A stretch of 64,000 nucleotides of DNA from JAWWPY01 sp963822825 (GCA_963822825.1 CAWGIW010000026.1:62001-126000); one strand, 5' to 3'. Shown: positions 26,354 through 36,040, counted from the stretch's first letter. The notes: generated from the letters alone by a model not told the origin. Numbers and translations are program-made.

Positions 26354-27889
26354 ATGGATGAGCTACAACGGTTGCCCGGCGGCTGGTCCTGGGATGAAGC
26401 GACGCTGCGGACAGCAGCGGAGCGTATCGCGGGACTGGCCGCCGACCATATCGTTGGGCTGCCGGAACGGCCGGTGTTCGGACCGGTACCGAAGGAACTC
26501 GCCGAGCGGTGGCGCGGCGAGGAGTGGGCCGAGCACGGGGTGGGGATCGAGCAGATCCTCGCCGAAGTCGAGCATGACGTGCTCCGCTTCCCGTTCGGGA
26601 ACGGCCACCCACGGTTTCACGCGTGGGTGAACTCGCCGCCGGACCGGGTGGCGCTGCTTCTCGACCTCCTCGCGACCGCGGCCAACCCGAGTTGCGCGGG
26701 CGGCAACCACGCGGCCATGCACATCGAGCGGCTGGTGATCCGGTGGCTCGCCGACATGGTCGGCTTGCCCGCGGCGGCCGGCGGCCTCCTGGTGAGTGGC
26801 GGCTCGCTGGCCACCGTGACGGCGCTCGCTGCGGCGCGCGAGAGGCATGCGCCGTTCGATGCCCGCGCCGACGGCCTGGCCGGCGGGGTGCCGCTGACCG
26901 TGTACGCGGGCACCGAGGCGCACAGCGCCATCACCAAGGCGGTGGAGCTGCTCGGGATTGGGCGGCGCAACCTCCGGCTGACCGCCTCGGCCGGGCGGCG
27001 GCTCGACGCCGCCCGGCTCGACCGCGAGCTTTCCGCCGCCGCCCAGCGGCCGGAGCATCCTATCGCCGTCGTCGCGACCGCCGGGACGACCAGCACGGGC
27101 GCGATCGACCCGCTCGACGAGATCGCCGATGTGTGCGCGCGCCACGACGTCTGGCTGCACGTCAACGGGGCTTACGGCGCGCCCGCGATCCTCAGCGAGC
27201 GCTGCTGCGGCGACCTCGCCGGTCTCGGGCGCGCCGACAGCGTGGCGATCGACCCGCACAAGTGGCTCTACGTCCCGGTCGACGCCGGCGCGCTGCTCGT
27301 CCGCGATCCCGGGCGGCTGCGAGACGCCTTCAGCCTCGTTCCGCCCTACCTCCGGGTTCAGCACGACCCGGCCGGTGTCAGTGACGCGCCGTGGCTGAGC
27401 GAGTACGGGCCCGAGCAGACCCGCCCGTTCCGCGCGCTTCGCGTCTGGGCCGCGCTCAAGTCGACGGGCCGCGGCGGCTACCGGAGGCTGATCGAGCACG
27501 ACCTCGACCTGGCCGACGCGCTCGCGGCCCGCGTCCGCGACCACCCCTCGCTGGAACTCGACGCGGCCGGATTGAGCGTGGTCTGTTTCCGCTACCGGGC
27601 CGGCGCAGACTCCGACCGGATTCAGTCCAACATCGCGCAGCGCATTCAGCTCGGCGGGCACAGCTTCCTGACCACGACCGAACTCGACGGCCGGACCGTC
27701 CTGCGGGCCTGCTTCCTCAACCCGCTGACCACGGAGGCGGACGTCGGTGCCCTGGTCGGCCTCGTGACCAGCCTGGGCGATCTGACCTCGCGGTTACCGG
27801 CCAGCCGCCGCCAGCGGCTCACCTCACCGCCGCCCGAGCGACCCATCCCTTCAATTAGCGGGTGCTCTTATCCGGGACGCGCCGCATGA
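26354..27889 (+). CDS. Group II PLP-dependent decarboxylase homologue with Asp-to-Asn substitution
   Basis: A 511-residue fold-type I PLP enzyme of the aromatic-amino-acid/glutamate decarboxylase group. It shows G-L-L-V-S-G-G-S-L-A near 139, A-H-S-A-I-T-K near 193, A-T-A-G-T-T-S-T-G near 242 and the PLP-lysine motif D-P-H-K-W at K303. The residue that normally contacts the pyridine nitrogen, Asp in H-V-D-x-A-Y, is Asn here (H-V-N-G-A-Y, N271; codon AAC at 27164). This would weaken electron-sink chemistry and may mean altered or lost activity. ATG 26354 avoids overlap with the MoaD gene; the ribosome-binding site is weak. Confidence 0.85.
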   Translation: MDELQRLPGGWSWDEATLRTAAERIAGLAADHIVGLPERPVFGPVPKELAERWRGEEWAEHGVGIEQILAEVEHDVLRFPFGNGHPRFHAWVNSPPDRVALLLDLLATAANPSCAGGNHAAMHIERLVIRWLADMVGLPAAAGGLLVSGGSLATVTALAAARERHAPFDARADGLAGGVPLTVYAGTEAHSAITKAVELLGIGRRNLRLTASAGRRLDAARLDRELSAAAQRPEHPIAVVATAGTTSTGAIDPLDEIADVCARHDVWLHVNGAYGAPAILSERCCGDLAGLGRADSVAIDPHKWLYVPVDAGALLVRDPGRLRDAFSLVPPYLRVQHDPAGVSDAPWLSEYGPEQTRPFRALRVWAALKSTGRGGYRRLIEHDLDLADALAARVRDHPSLELDAAGLSVVCFRYRAGADSDRIQSNIAQRIQLGGHSFLTTTELDGRTVLRACFLNPLTTEADVGALVGLVTSLGDLTSRLPASRRQRLTSPPPERPIPSISGCSYPGRAA

Positions 27890-28049
27890 GGTAGTTAAGT
27901 GATTACAGCGGGTAGTAGTAAGTTCTTGCCCGGCTCGCGGGACGCCCGCGGGGGGACGTCAGCACTGGTGGCCGGGACGACGACGGCGGGCCGGGCGGTC
28001 AGACGACAGCGCGGCCCGCTGGCGGGCTGCTTCATGGGGAGGACCGTTC

Positions 28050-30104
28050 ATGTCCAATGCAGCCCGCAGGCGGCGCGGCCGGATCGTCGCCGCGGCCACC
28101 CTGCCGGTCGCCGCCGCGGCGGCCGCGGGCGCGTTCGCCATCCCGGGCTCCGCGCAAGCAGCGAACGCGCCGGTGCGGCCGCTGGCCGGGACCCATCCAG
28201 CCTGGGCCACCGCGACCGCGAGCCGCGGGGCAACTCCGGCCGCTACGACCGTGTCAGCGCAGGTCTACCTGGCTGGACGTGACCCGGCCGGGCTGGCCGC
28301 CTACGCCCAGGCGGTCGCCACGCCGGGGAGCGCCGAGTACCACCACTACCTGACCGCCGCCCAGCAGAAGGCCGCTTTCGGCCCGACGAACACCGAGGTC
28401 ACGAGGGTGGACTCCTGGCTGACCCGGGCTGGCCTGAAGATCACTGGCCGCTCCGAGCAGTCCGTGTCCGTCACCGGCACGCCGACGGCGGTGCGCGATG
28501 CGTTCGGCACAGGCCTCGGTGACTATGAGGTATCCGGGCACGTCTACTACGCGCCGAGGAGCGACGCCGCGGTCCCGGCCGATCTGGTCTCGGCGGTACT
28601 AGGCGTCTCAGGGCTGAGCAACGCGCCGCGGGTGGCGCGCCCCGCCACCATCCCCGCCATCATCCCGGCGGCCCGCCGGGCCCGCCGGGCCCGGCGGACC
28701 GGGCGCGGCAACGGCAGTCCTCCGTTTGCCGGCCTGTCGCCGTGCTCCACGTACTGGGGGCAGCAGACGCCCAGCGACCTGGCCGATGCCTACGGGCACG
28801 CCAACCCGGTACCCGTGTGCGGGTACACGCCCAACCAGATCCGCGATGCTTACCAGGTCGCCGGGACCGGCCTGACCGGCCAGGGCGTCACGGTGGCCGT
28901 GGTTAACGCCTACAGTTCGCCGACGATCAAGTCAGACGTCGCCGCGTTCGATCAATTCAACGGTGTCCCGCAATTCGCGCCGGATCAGCTCAGCGAGGTC
29001 GTCACGCCCTCGGCGTGGGACAGCCAGGGCGTCTGCGGCGGCGCCGCTACCTGGGAGCCGGAAGAATCGCTCGACGTCGAGGCGGTGCACACCATGGCGC
29101 CGGCGGCCAAGGTGCTCTACATCGGCGCGAACTCGTGCCAGGACAACGATCTCCTCAGCGCCCTCGGCGCCATCGTCAACAAGCGCCTGGCCACGATCGT
29201 GACGAACTCATGGGGCGAGGACATCTACGACACGAACGGCAACGAGTCGGTGGGCACCATCGAGGCCTTCACCCAGATTTTCGAGGAGGGAGCAACCGAG
29301 GGCATCGGCTTCTACTTCCCGTCCGGCGACTGCAGCACGGAAGACCCGGCCATCGTGAGCAACGGCCTGAGCTGCGATGCCCACTCGTCGGAGCCGCAGA
29401 CCACCTTCCCGTCGTCGGACCCGTGGGTGACGGCGGTCGGGGCGACCGCGATCGGCATCGGCGCCCGCGACCAGTACCTGTTCGAGACCGGCATGGGCGA
29501 CACCGAGGCGGCCTTGCGCAGCGGCACAAGCTGGTCACAGCTGCCTGGCACATTCCTGGCCGGCGCCGGCGGCGGAACCAGTAACTACTTCCCCCAGCCG
29601 AGCTACCAGCAGGGCGTCGTGCCGGACTCGCTGTCCCATGCGCTGCTCACCGGTACGCGGTCGGCCGCGGCGATGCGTGTGGTGCCCGACGTCGCCATGG
29701 AAGGCGACGTGTACGCCGCCACCATGGTCGGATACACCCGGCTACTGGCGGACGGCTCCACCGGCTGGGCCGAGTCAGGCGTCGGCGGGACCAGCGTGTC
29801 CACCCCGCTGTTCGCCGGCCTCCAGGCCGACGCGGAGGAGGCGGGGGGTGTCCCGGTCGGCTTCGCCAACCCCGAGATCTACCAGCGCTACCAGACCCTC
29901 GGCCAGGCCGCGTTCCGCGACATCACCGACCAGCCCGCCGGCCAGACGTACGCCGTCACCATCGACGAGGGTGCTGCCGCCGGGGTGCGGCAGGGTGATC
30001 TGTTCACGCTGGGGACCGACTGGACGCTGCGGGCCACGCCGGGTTACGACGATGTGACCGGGGTCGGCTCGCCGGCCCCCGGCTACCTGGAGTCGTTCCG
30101 CTAG
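28050..30104 (+). CDS. Secreted S53 (sedolisin/kumamolisin-type) serine-carboxyl peptidase
   Basis: A 684-residue preproenzyme. Residues 1-38 are a signal peptide (M-S-N-A-A-R-R-R-R-G-R then an Ala-rich core ending A-Q-A). A pro-domain (about 60-195) contains the S53 activation-domain motif Y-H-H-Y-L-T. An Arg-rich linker near 208-220 precedes the catalytic domain. Catalytic Glu and Asp lie in E-E-S-L-D-V-E near 338-344, the oxyanion-hole Asp in F-P-S-G-D-C-S near 427, and the nucleophile is S582 in G-G-T-S-V-S-T-P. A calcium-site-like F-R-D-I-T-D segment lies near the end. Sedolisins act at acidic pH outside the cell. Confidence 0.92.
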   Translation: MSNAARRRRGRIVAAATLPVAAAAAAGAFAIPGSAQAANAPVRPLAGTHPAWATATASRGATPAATTVSAQVYLAGRDPAGLAAYAQAVATPGSAEYHHYLTAAQQKAAFGPTNTEVTRVDSWLTRAGLKITGRSEQSVSVTGTPTAVRDAFGTGLGDYEVSGHVYYAPRSDAAVPADLVSAVLGVSGLSNAPRVARPATIPAIIPAARRARRARRTGRGNGSPPFAGLSPCSTYWGQQTPSDLADAYGHANPVPVCGYTPNQIRDAYQVAGTGLTGQGVTVAVVNAYSSPTIKSDVAAFDQFNGVPQFAPDQLSEVVTPSAWDSQGVCGGAATWEPEESLDVEAVHTMAPAAKVLYIGANSCQDNDLLSALGAIVNKRLATIVTNSWGEDIYDTNGNESVGTIEAFTQIFEEGATEGIGFYFPSGDCSTEDPAIVSNGLSCDAHSSEPQTTFPSSDPWVTAVGATAIGIGARDQYLFETGMGDTEAALRSGTSWSQLPGTFLAGAGGGTSNYFPQPSYQQGVVPDSLSHALLTGTRSAAAMRVVPDVAMEGDVYAATMVGYTRLLADGSTGWAESGVGGTSVSTPLFAGLQADAEEAGGVPVGFANPEIYQRYQTLGQAAFRDITDQPAGQTYAVTIDEGAAAGVRQGDLFTLGTDWTLRATPGYDDVTGVGSPAPGYLESFR

Positions 30105-30214
30105 GGACACGTCCTAGGGGCGGCTGCTCCGGGCCGTGCCCGACCCGCCGCGTACAGATCCCACCGGACGACCCGGCGACCAGCTAGCATCCCCTCCGGG
30201 ACAGGGTGGGAATT

Positions 30215-31210
30215 ATGGGTGGAAGATGGGGGCGTGGCCAAATGGGTCAAAAGTGCGAGCCGAGCCGCACGGCTGGCCGGGCTGGCGTGGCCAGCGGGAC
30301 CAGGCTGGCGCAGGCGGCGATCTCCGCGACCTTGATCGGTGCGCTGGCGGCCTGCGGCGGCTCCTCCGCGCCCGCCAGTAGCAGCTCAACGGACACGGCC
30401 CCGGCGACGGCCAGGCCCACGGCCCCGGCGCCGGCCCCCGCCGCCACCCTGGGCGGCACGGCCACGGCTTCCCCAGGCGCGGGGCAGTTCACCGACATCG
30501 TCGAGCTGTTCGACCCCGGTCACCCGGCCATGGACCGGTCGGCCCCGGCCAGCTGCGGCGGCCTGGCGACGACTCTGGCCATCGAGCAGTGCCTCGAGGC
30601 CAAGATTGAGAACACGGACGTCGCCATCGACGCGGCCCAGCTGGCCAAGTACAACAGCGGGTCACAGGCGCAGCGGACGGCCATCCTGGCTGACGACAGC
30701 GCATGGCTGGCCGCCCGCCAGCCCGTGTGCGACCTGGTTTTCCGCACCGGCGGCACCATCGAGGGGATCAACGTCGCGTCCTGCCTGCTCGCCGAAAGCA
30801 CGGCCCGGCTGGATGCGGTGAAAGGGATAACTTCCCCCGCGGTCACGCTCAAGGCGACGGACAACACGAGTCCCAGCGCCCTCGCGTGGTACACCGCGCC
30901 TGGCGGTGCCCGCATCGCCATGGTGGACACGCAAGGGGACCAGAGCGGCGGCGTGATCATCAGCTGGGTGATCATCGGAGGGGCCGGCGGATTCAGCGTC
31001 AACCCCAGCCAGTTCTACTTCCGTGACGGCTCATTCACCGATCGCGGCGTGGTGCAGCCGCCCAATCCGGGCGGCCACCAGGTGCCGACCGGCGCCGAGT
31101 ACGACTTCAGCATCGATTACAGCCACCTGTCCGCCGATCCCTACAAGGCCAAGAGCACGGGTGGTTACACCTACGCTCCCGGCGGTGTTGCCGCGGCCAT
31201 CTGGCGGTAA
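30215..31210 (+). CDS. Lipoprotein with LprI-like (lysozyme-inhibitor) domain
   Basis: A 331-residue protein. The lipobox L-A-A-C places the lipidated cysteine at about residue 47 after a short hydrophobic core. A Ser/Thr/Ala/Pro linker follows. Residues about 105-195 match the LprI N-terminal domain pattern: spaced cysteines (A-S-C-G-G, I-E-Q-C-L-E-A, Q-P-V-C-D-L, A-S-C-L-L-A) plus the Q/D-x-x-W-x-x-x-R core as D-S-A-W-L-A-A-R. In mycobacteria LprI inhibits host lysozyme. The remaining 130 residues are unassigned. Starts at 30206 (GTG), 30215 or 30242 (ATG) are all possible; 30242 would shorten the signal. It lies 110 bases after the S53 protease. Confidence 0.75.
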   Translation: MGGRWGRGQMGQKCEPSRTAGRAGVASGTRLAQAAISATLIGALAACGGSSAPASSSSTDTAPATARPTAPAPAPAATLGGTATASPGAGQFTDIVELFDPGHPAMDRSAPASCGGLATTLAIEQCLEAKIENTDVAIDAAQLAKYNSGSQAQRTAILADDSAWLAARQPVCDLVFRTGGTIEGINVASCLLAESTARLDAVKGITSPAVTLKATDNTSPSALAWYTAPGGARIAMVDTQGDQSGGVIISWVIIGGAGGFSVNPSQFYFRDGSFTDRGVVQPPNPGGHQVPTGAEYDFSIDYSHLSADPYKAKSTGGYTYAPGGVAAAIWR

Positions 31211-31228
31211 CCGGCCCGGGTCTGGCCG

Positions 31229-31263
31229 CGAGGCCGCCGACGCCGGCGGCGCCGGCGGCCTCG
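31229..31263. terminator. Bidirectional GC hairpin between convergent genes
   Basis: CGAGGCCGCCG pairs with CGGCGGCCTCG across a 13-base loop, between the stop of the LprI-like gene and the stop of the minus-strand beta-helix gene. Confidence 0.6.
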
Positions 31264-31268
31264 GCTCG

Positions 31269-33160
31269 TCAGGGGTAGCTCACCACGTCGCTGGGACCTG
31301 GCTGGGCCTGGCTCACCGGTGCGCCGGTCCCGTTGACCACGGAGTTGATGCCACCCGACCCGCTGAGGTACCGGGTGAGGATGTCGTGAAGCTCGACGCC
31401 AGGAGTGTCGGGAACCTGGAAGCCCTCCGTTGCGTAAATGGGCACGCCCTGGTTGAAGAAGCAGTAGCTGCCCATGCCCGTAGCCGTGGAAGCTCTTGAC
31501 GTTCCCGGTGACCTCGAACGCCGGGTAGCCGTCGTTCGCGCCGTCCATCCAGGCCGCCTGGCTGGGCGGGTCGTAGGGCATCTCGTTCTGGAAGAAGATG
31601 TCCGTGCCGCCCTGGCCGTTCCAGATCACCTGGGTCTTCTGGTAGTGCTCCACGAACAGCCCGTAGGCGGTCACGTCGTTGCCGTTGACGATGAGCCCGG
31701 TGTCGGCGACGTTGCTGGTCCAGCCGACGCCGGCGCCGTGGTCGGCCCGCCAGGCCCAGATGTCGTCGAGGATGACATTGGAGCTGTTGACCACGAGGCT
31801 GTTGGTGGCCTGGCCGGCCGTGGCGCCACCGATGCGGAAGAACACGTCCTGGACCAGCGTGGGATCGGCCGGGTCGCCGGCGGTGTGCCCGAAGGGGCTC
31901 CCGACTTGCAGCAGCACCGGCGAGTTCCTGGGCCCGGCGTCGAAGATCATCCCGGAGAGCTTCACTCCCGGATCGGCGAGCACCAGCATCGCCGCGGTCC
32001 CGTTCTGCGGGACCAGCGTGGCGAAGCCGAGTCCGAGCACCACGGTGTCCGGGCGCGTGACCAGGATGGGCGCCTTGAGGTCGTAGACGCCGGGAGTCAG
32101 GATCAGGTTCCGGCCCCGGGCCAGCGCGGCATCGATGGCCGGACCGGCGTGCTCGGGCTGGCGATGAAGAACTTGCGGATCGGGATGGACGTGCCCGCTG
32201 CGGCGCCGCCGGCCCAGGAAGTCCCGACCGAGTTGTGCTGCACCGCCGGGCACGAACACGCTGTCGTTGCCCGTCGGAGTCGGTCTACAGGAACGGCTCT
32301 TCCTGCGTCACCGGGCTGGTGGCCAGCGTCGTGTACGGCGGGGTTCCGCCCGGGCACGACGCCGCCGAGAAGCTCTGCGCGGGCGCGCCGACGTCACCGG
32401 AGAAGACCTGGTTCCAGACGCCGTTGGTCCAGCCGTCGAGGTTGCTGTTGCGCACGATGAACTGCTGCTGGGAGCCGTTGATGATGCTCGCCGCCGGTGA
32501 AAGCCGAGTCGGCGATGAACCCGCCGCTGGCGTAGTCGGGGCCGCCATTGCAGTAGTCCATCAGCGACAGCTTGCCGTTGACCTGAACCCGCCGCATGGG
32601 CGCGGCCTGCGAGACGGCCCAGAAGTCCGTCGCGGCCTGGCAGCCGGACCCGCCGGTGACGTTGATGGTCAGGTTCGACAGCGAGCGCCAGAAGTTGTCC
32701 AGCGCTATGCAGTTGGCACTGGTGGCGGGCGGGGTCGCCGGGAAGCACTGGTTGTACACGTCGACGGTGCCGTTGATCGTCACGTCGCCGGGCGAGGCCC
32801 CAGGCCGGCCACCTGGGTGTAGTAGCCGACCTGGAAGGTCAGCGGATCCGCCGCCGACCCGTAGGTGCCCGGCTCGAACAGCAGCGCGTAACGCTGCGTC
32901 CCGAACTGGTTGGGGACCTGCTGGGTGGCGATCGAGTTGACCGTCGCCTGGATCTCGCTCTGCGGCATGCTGGGGCTGAACACGTAGACGTTCGGGCCGA
33001 GGTTCGGCTGGCCCGGCAGCAGGTGGGCCGCAGGCGTGGCCCGGGCGGCGCCGGAGGTCGGCGCGGCCGCCGCGACGCTGGCCGTCGACGCCACGGTGAC
33101 CAGCACGAGGGCAGCGGTGAGGACCAGGCGCCGGCCTAGTCGCCGCCTATTTACGTTCAT
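31269..33160 (-). pseudogene. Secreted beta-helix protein (pectin-lyase-like/F5-8-type annotated family), frameshifted
   Basis: ATG 33160 follows GGGAG and opens a signal peptide (M-N-V-N-R-R-R-L-G-R-R then a long Ala/Val core). The mature part has S-P-S-M-P-Q-S-E-I-Q-A-T-V and F-E-P-G-T-Y-G, then beta-helix-type repeats such as N-L-I-L-T-P-G-V-Y-D-L and N-G-N-D-V-T-A-Y-G-L-F-V-E-H-Y. Homologues run about 600 residues. Here the reading changes frame near 32800, 32510, 32275, 32250, 32160 and 31480, and each segment continues the same family. As with sbcCD, accumulated indel errors or recent decay are both possible. A polysaccharide-binding or lyase role is only suggested by fold. Confidence 0.7.
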
Positions 33161-33425
33161 GTCGGCTCCCATTTCTTCATGCCGCTTCGCATGCCTAGAG
33201 AACGGCTCCGACAGGGACGGTAGGCCTGCCATAGTTAATGCACCGTGAAAATTGCGGGCGTTCCGTAAAAATAGCGTGAACGGAGCGGGTCCCGGGCCGA
33301 TGCTCGAGCCCTACCTGCGCGGAACCTCGCCCGCCGACGACATCTGCGGTCGCGGCCCGCTCCTCAGCCCGCCTGGTCCGCCGGAAGGGCGAGGAACTCG
33401 TCGACGCGCGGTTCAGGTCGGCTGG
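33161..33425. other. Intergenic region between two minus-strand surface-protein genes
   Basis: No recognisable gene. The region next to 33160 carries the ribosome-binding site and an AT-richer stretch (33230-33285) likely to be the promoter of the beta-helix gene. Confidence 0.4.
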
Positions 33426-34112
33426 CTATGGGCTGGTGGAGACCTTCGGTGCGGCGGTCAGGCTCACACTCGCGGTGGGCAGTGGCGGCGGCGGCGCGGT
33501 CGTCGGCGACGGCGGCGGGGCCGCCGGCACCGGCGGCGGCGCGGTCGTCGGCACCGGCGCAGCAGGCGTCGTCGGCACCGCTGGTGGTTCCGCTTTCTTC
33601 TGCTGCGCCGGATGAGCCGCCGTCCGCGCCGACCGCAGCGGCGGGTTCACGGTTGTCACTGGCCGCGGCGTGACCGTGACCTGGCGCACCACCGGACGAC
33701 CAGCAACGAAACTCAGCACCGGCGACGGTGTCGGCGCAGGCGCGGCGGCCGTCCCTTTCCGCGCCCGCGTGACGGTCCGGACCCTCGGGCTCCCATGCAC
33801 GATCTCCCGGACAATGCGGCCGGGGGAGTAGCCCTCGGCCGCGCCCCACGCCACACCGGCCGCCACGATCGCTAACGCGATACCACAACTGGTGCCGACG
33901 GTAGCCGCGGTGCCCCAGTCCAGCTTTCTCCGCGTTCGCGGCGGCTTGTGCCGCTCGAGCTCTTCCTTGGTGAACAGCGGTCCAGTCGTCTCATAGCCGG
34001 TCAGGCCGGCCGTTGCCGGCGGCCTGAACCACTCCAGCTCTTCCCGGCTGTGCAGTGGCCCCGTCGGCACATGGTCGGCCGGCCCGTAGCCAGCCGACTC
34101 CCCAGTCGTCAT
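33426..34112 (-). CDS. Single-pass membrane protein with long Pro/Thr/Val extracellular tail
   Basis: A 228-residue protein. The cytoplasmic N-terminus (1-65) contains two copies of a T-G-P-L-(H/F)-(S/T)-(R/K)-E-E-L-E motif, near 17-27 and 43-53. One membrane helix spans about 68-90 (V-G-T-S-C-G-I-A-L-A-I-V-A-A-G-V). The remaining 130 residues are low-complexity Pro, Thr, Val and Ala, typical of a wall-spanning stalk. I do not recognise a family. The duplicated acidic motif may bind an intracellular partner. Confidence 0.65.
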   Translation of the reverse strand: MTTGESAGYGPADHVPTGPLHSREELEWFRPPATAGLTGYETTGPLFTKEELERHKPPRTRRKLDWGTAATVGTSCGIALAIVAAGVAWGAAEGYSPGRIVREIVHGSPRVRTVTRARKGTAAAPAPTPSPVLSFVAGRPVVRQVTVTPRPVTTVNPPLRSARTAAHPAQQKKAEPPAVPTTPAAPVPTTAPPPVPAAPPPSPTTAPPPPLPTASVSLTAAPKVSTSP

Positions 34113-34205
34113 CGTCTACCGTCCCCCATCGTTACCTGCAAGACGCGCCGGCCCATCGGGAGGTTTACGTAGAGCAATCATGCCATTACAACTGGACCGG
34201 CCGGG

Positions 34206-35396
34206 CTAGCACACCGCGGGCCAGCGGCAGGCGGTGGCCGCGGCCTTGGCCGGCTGGGCCACCGCGTCGTTCATGGCCATCTGAGCCAGGCCCTCGGTCA
34301 TCCATCTGAGCATCCGAGGGGCCTCTGCCTGCCAGGTAGCCATGTCGTGGCCGCCCCCCGGCGTGATGGTCAGGGGCACATCCGCCTGCCGGAGCTGAAG
34401 CTCCTGCCGGAAGAACTCGGCATCGGCCACGCTCACCTTGTCAGCCGCCCCCGCGCCCAGCCAGAAGCGGGGCACGACCGCGCCCGCCGGCAACTGCTGG
34501 ACCTCGTCCAGCGGGGTGTTCTGCCGCTGCAACCTGGGGCGGCCGCCGAACGGGCTCACCGACCGAATCGGATGCGCCAGCCGGTTGGCGAACGGGCTGA
34601 AGTAGCCGCTGAGCACGCCGGCAAACCCGTACCGATCCCGGAATTGCAGGGCCATGTTGGCGGCGCAGAACCCGCCCTCGGAATAACCGGCCACCCCCCA
34701 GGCGGGACCGGGTGGCTGGACCCGCAGGATGTGCGCGATCTCGGCCGGCAAGTCCTCGGCCAGGTAGGTCAGGTCCTGCGGGCCGCCCACCTGGTTGAGG
34801 CACTGCAACGAGACATCCTGGCTGCCGTTCGCGTCGGGCATGACCAGCACGGCAGGTCGCGCGAGGTTCTTGTTCACCAGGTGATCGAGGGCCACCGTCA
34901 CCCCCACGACGTTGATCCAGTCCTGTGGTTCGCCGGGCTGGCCGTGGATGAGCTCGATCACGGGGAACCGGTATCCCTTGTACTTCGGCTGGAAATACTG
35001 CGGCGGCAGGTAGACGTACACCGACCTGGTGATGTGACTGCGGCGGCCGGGCACGGCCAGGCGCAGGATGTAACCCTCCTGCTGGGCCAGCCCGCGGTAT
35101 ATCTGGCTGCTGCCGGGCGGGCCGAGCCGTGAGCGGGACAGGAGGCCTCGGTCAGGCGCCGGGGGCGCCAGGTTGACGCCCTGGCTGGTGAGGTCGCCGA
35201 TCACCGCCCCCCAGGTCTCGTAGTAGCCGTAGTACTTGTTGACGGCCATCACCCCGAAGACCATCGCGAGCGTAAAGGCCAGGCAGGCGGCCAGGACGCG
35301 AAGTGCGGTCCGGCAGGTGATGAGCATCCACCACATGAGAGCGCCGAACGTGACCATCAGCAGGACGAACGGCAGCGGGCTCTGGGGCTCCAGCAT
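34206..35396 (-). CDS. Membrane-anchored alpha/beta hydrolase, esterase/mycolyltransferase-like
   Basis: A 396-residue protein. Two N-terminal membrane helices (about 8-27 and 32-52) precede an esterase-D/antigen-85-like alpha/beta hydrolase domain facing outside. The nucleophile motif is G-Y-S-E-G-G near residue 235, the catalytic His is in G-G-G-H-D-M-A-T-W near 360, and the V-Y-L-P-P-Q-Y strand and H-G-Q-P-G-E oxyanion region are near 130-155. The family includes polyhydroxyalkanoate depolymerases, feruloyl esterases and mycolyltransferases; the substrate here is unknown. It is in the same orientation as the Pro-rich surface protein 93 bases downstream. Confidence 0.82.
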   Translation of the reverse strand: MLEPQSPLPFVLLMVTFGALMWWMLITCRTALRVLAACLAFTLAMVFGVMAVNKYYGYYETWGAVIGDLTSQGVNLAPPAPDRGLLSRSRLGPPGSSQIYRGLAQQEGYILRLAVPGRRSHITRSVYVYLPPQYFQPKYKGYRFPVIELIHGQPGEPQDWINVVGVTVALDHLVNKNLARPAVLVMPDANGSQDVSLQCLNQVGGPQDLTYLAEDLPAEIAHILRVQPPGPAWGVAGYSEGGFCAANMALQFRDRYGFAGVLSGYFSPFANRLAHPIRSVSPFGGRPRLQRQNTPLDEVQQLPAGAVVPRFWLGAGAADKVSVADAEFFRQELQLRQADVPLTITPGGGHDMATWQAEAPRMLRWMTEGLAQMAMNDAVAQPAKAAATACRWPAVC

Positions 35397-35475
35397 TCAG
35401 GCCTCCAGATCCGGGCGGAACGTCATGCTCGGCCACGGATGAGCGGCGGTGCCCCGGGGCGTACCCCGATGTGGA

Positions 35476-35802
35476 TCACTCACGGTCTTCGCATCTCCCC
35501 TTGGGAAAGTGCGCGCTGCGAGCGGCCCGCTGCCGTAAGTTCCCCGGCTGGGGGCCGCCTGCCCCGGCGCGTTCGGCGCCGGGGATCCGCAGGTCGGTGT
35601 GGCTGGCCACGGTGGGGACGGCGAGGACGACCCGCACGGCGATCGGCTCGGCCCCGAAGTAGCCGGCGCCCCCTGCGGCGGCTCCAGCCAGCATCGGGTC
35701 CGCAGCGGGCCGGCCCAGCGGCCCCGGTCCACTGCGGGTGCTGGCTTCCGGGTTCACCGCCGTGTGGCCGGCGCCGTCTGCATCCATGGCTGTGGTGTTC
35801 AT
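35476..35802 (-). CDS. Hypothetical protein, 108 residues
   Basis: I do not recognise the family. Codon third positions are almost all G or C through residue 90, strong evidence for coding. The protein is Ala/Gly/Pro-rich with one short hydrophobic patch (I-A-V-R-V-V-L-A-V-P-T-V near 52-63), which is not a clear membrane helix. The stop lies 80 bases upstream of the esterase start on the same strand. The last 15 codons lose the GC3 bias, so the natural C-terminus may differ. Confidence 0.45.
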   Translation of the reverse strand: MNTTAMDADGAGHTAVNPEASTRSGPGPLGRPAADPMLAGAAAGGAGYFGAEPIAVRVVLAVPTVASHTDLRIPGAERAGAGGPQPGNLRQRAARSAHFPKGRCEDRE

Positions 35803-36040
35803 GCCCCCAGGGTGCCGCCGCTAGACCGGCCCAGGCATCGGGAAGAACCCCAGTTCAACCCGGAGTGGCCCGCGACCGGGTCGGGGTGCCCGGATATCAG
35901 CGCCCTGACCGCGATAACCAAATAACACCGATATGCCGCGCTCGTCCTAGGGTCATTCAGTCCTGGCCTGGGCGTCCGGCCGCCCGGATGTGGGAGCCCC
36001 GTTGCCTTTCCCATGGTGGTTGATTTCCCCTGGTGGTTGT

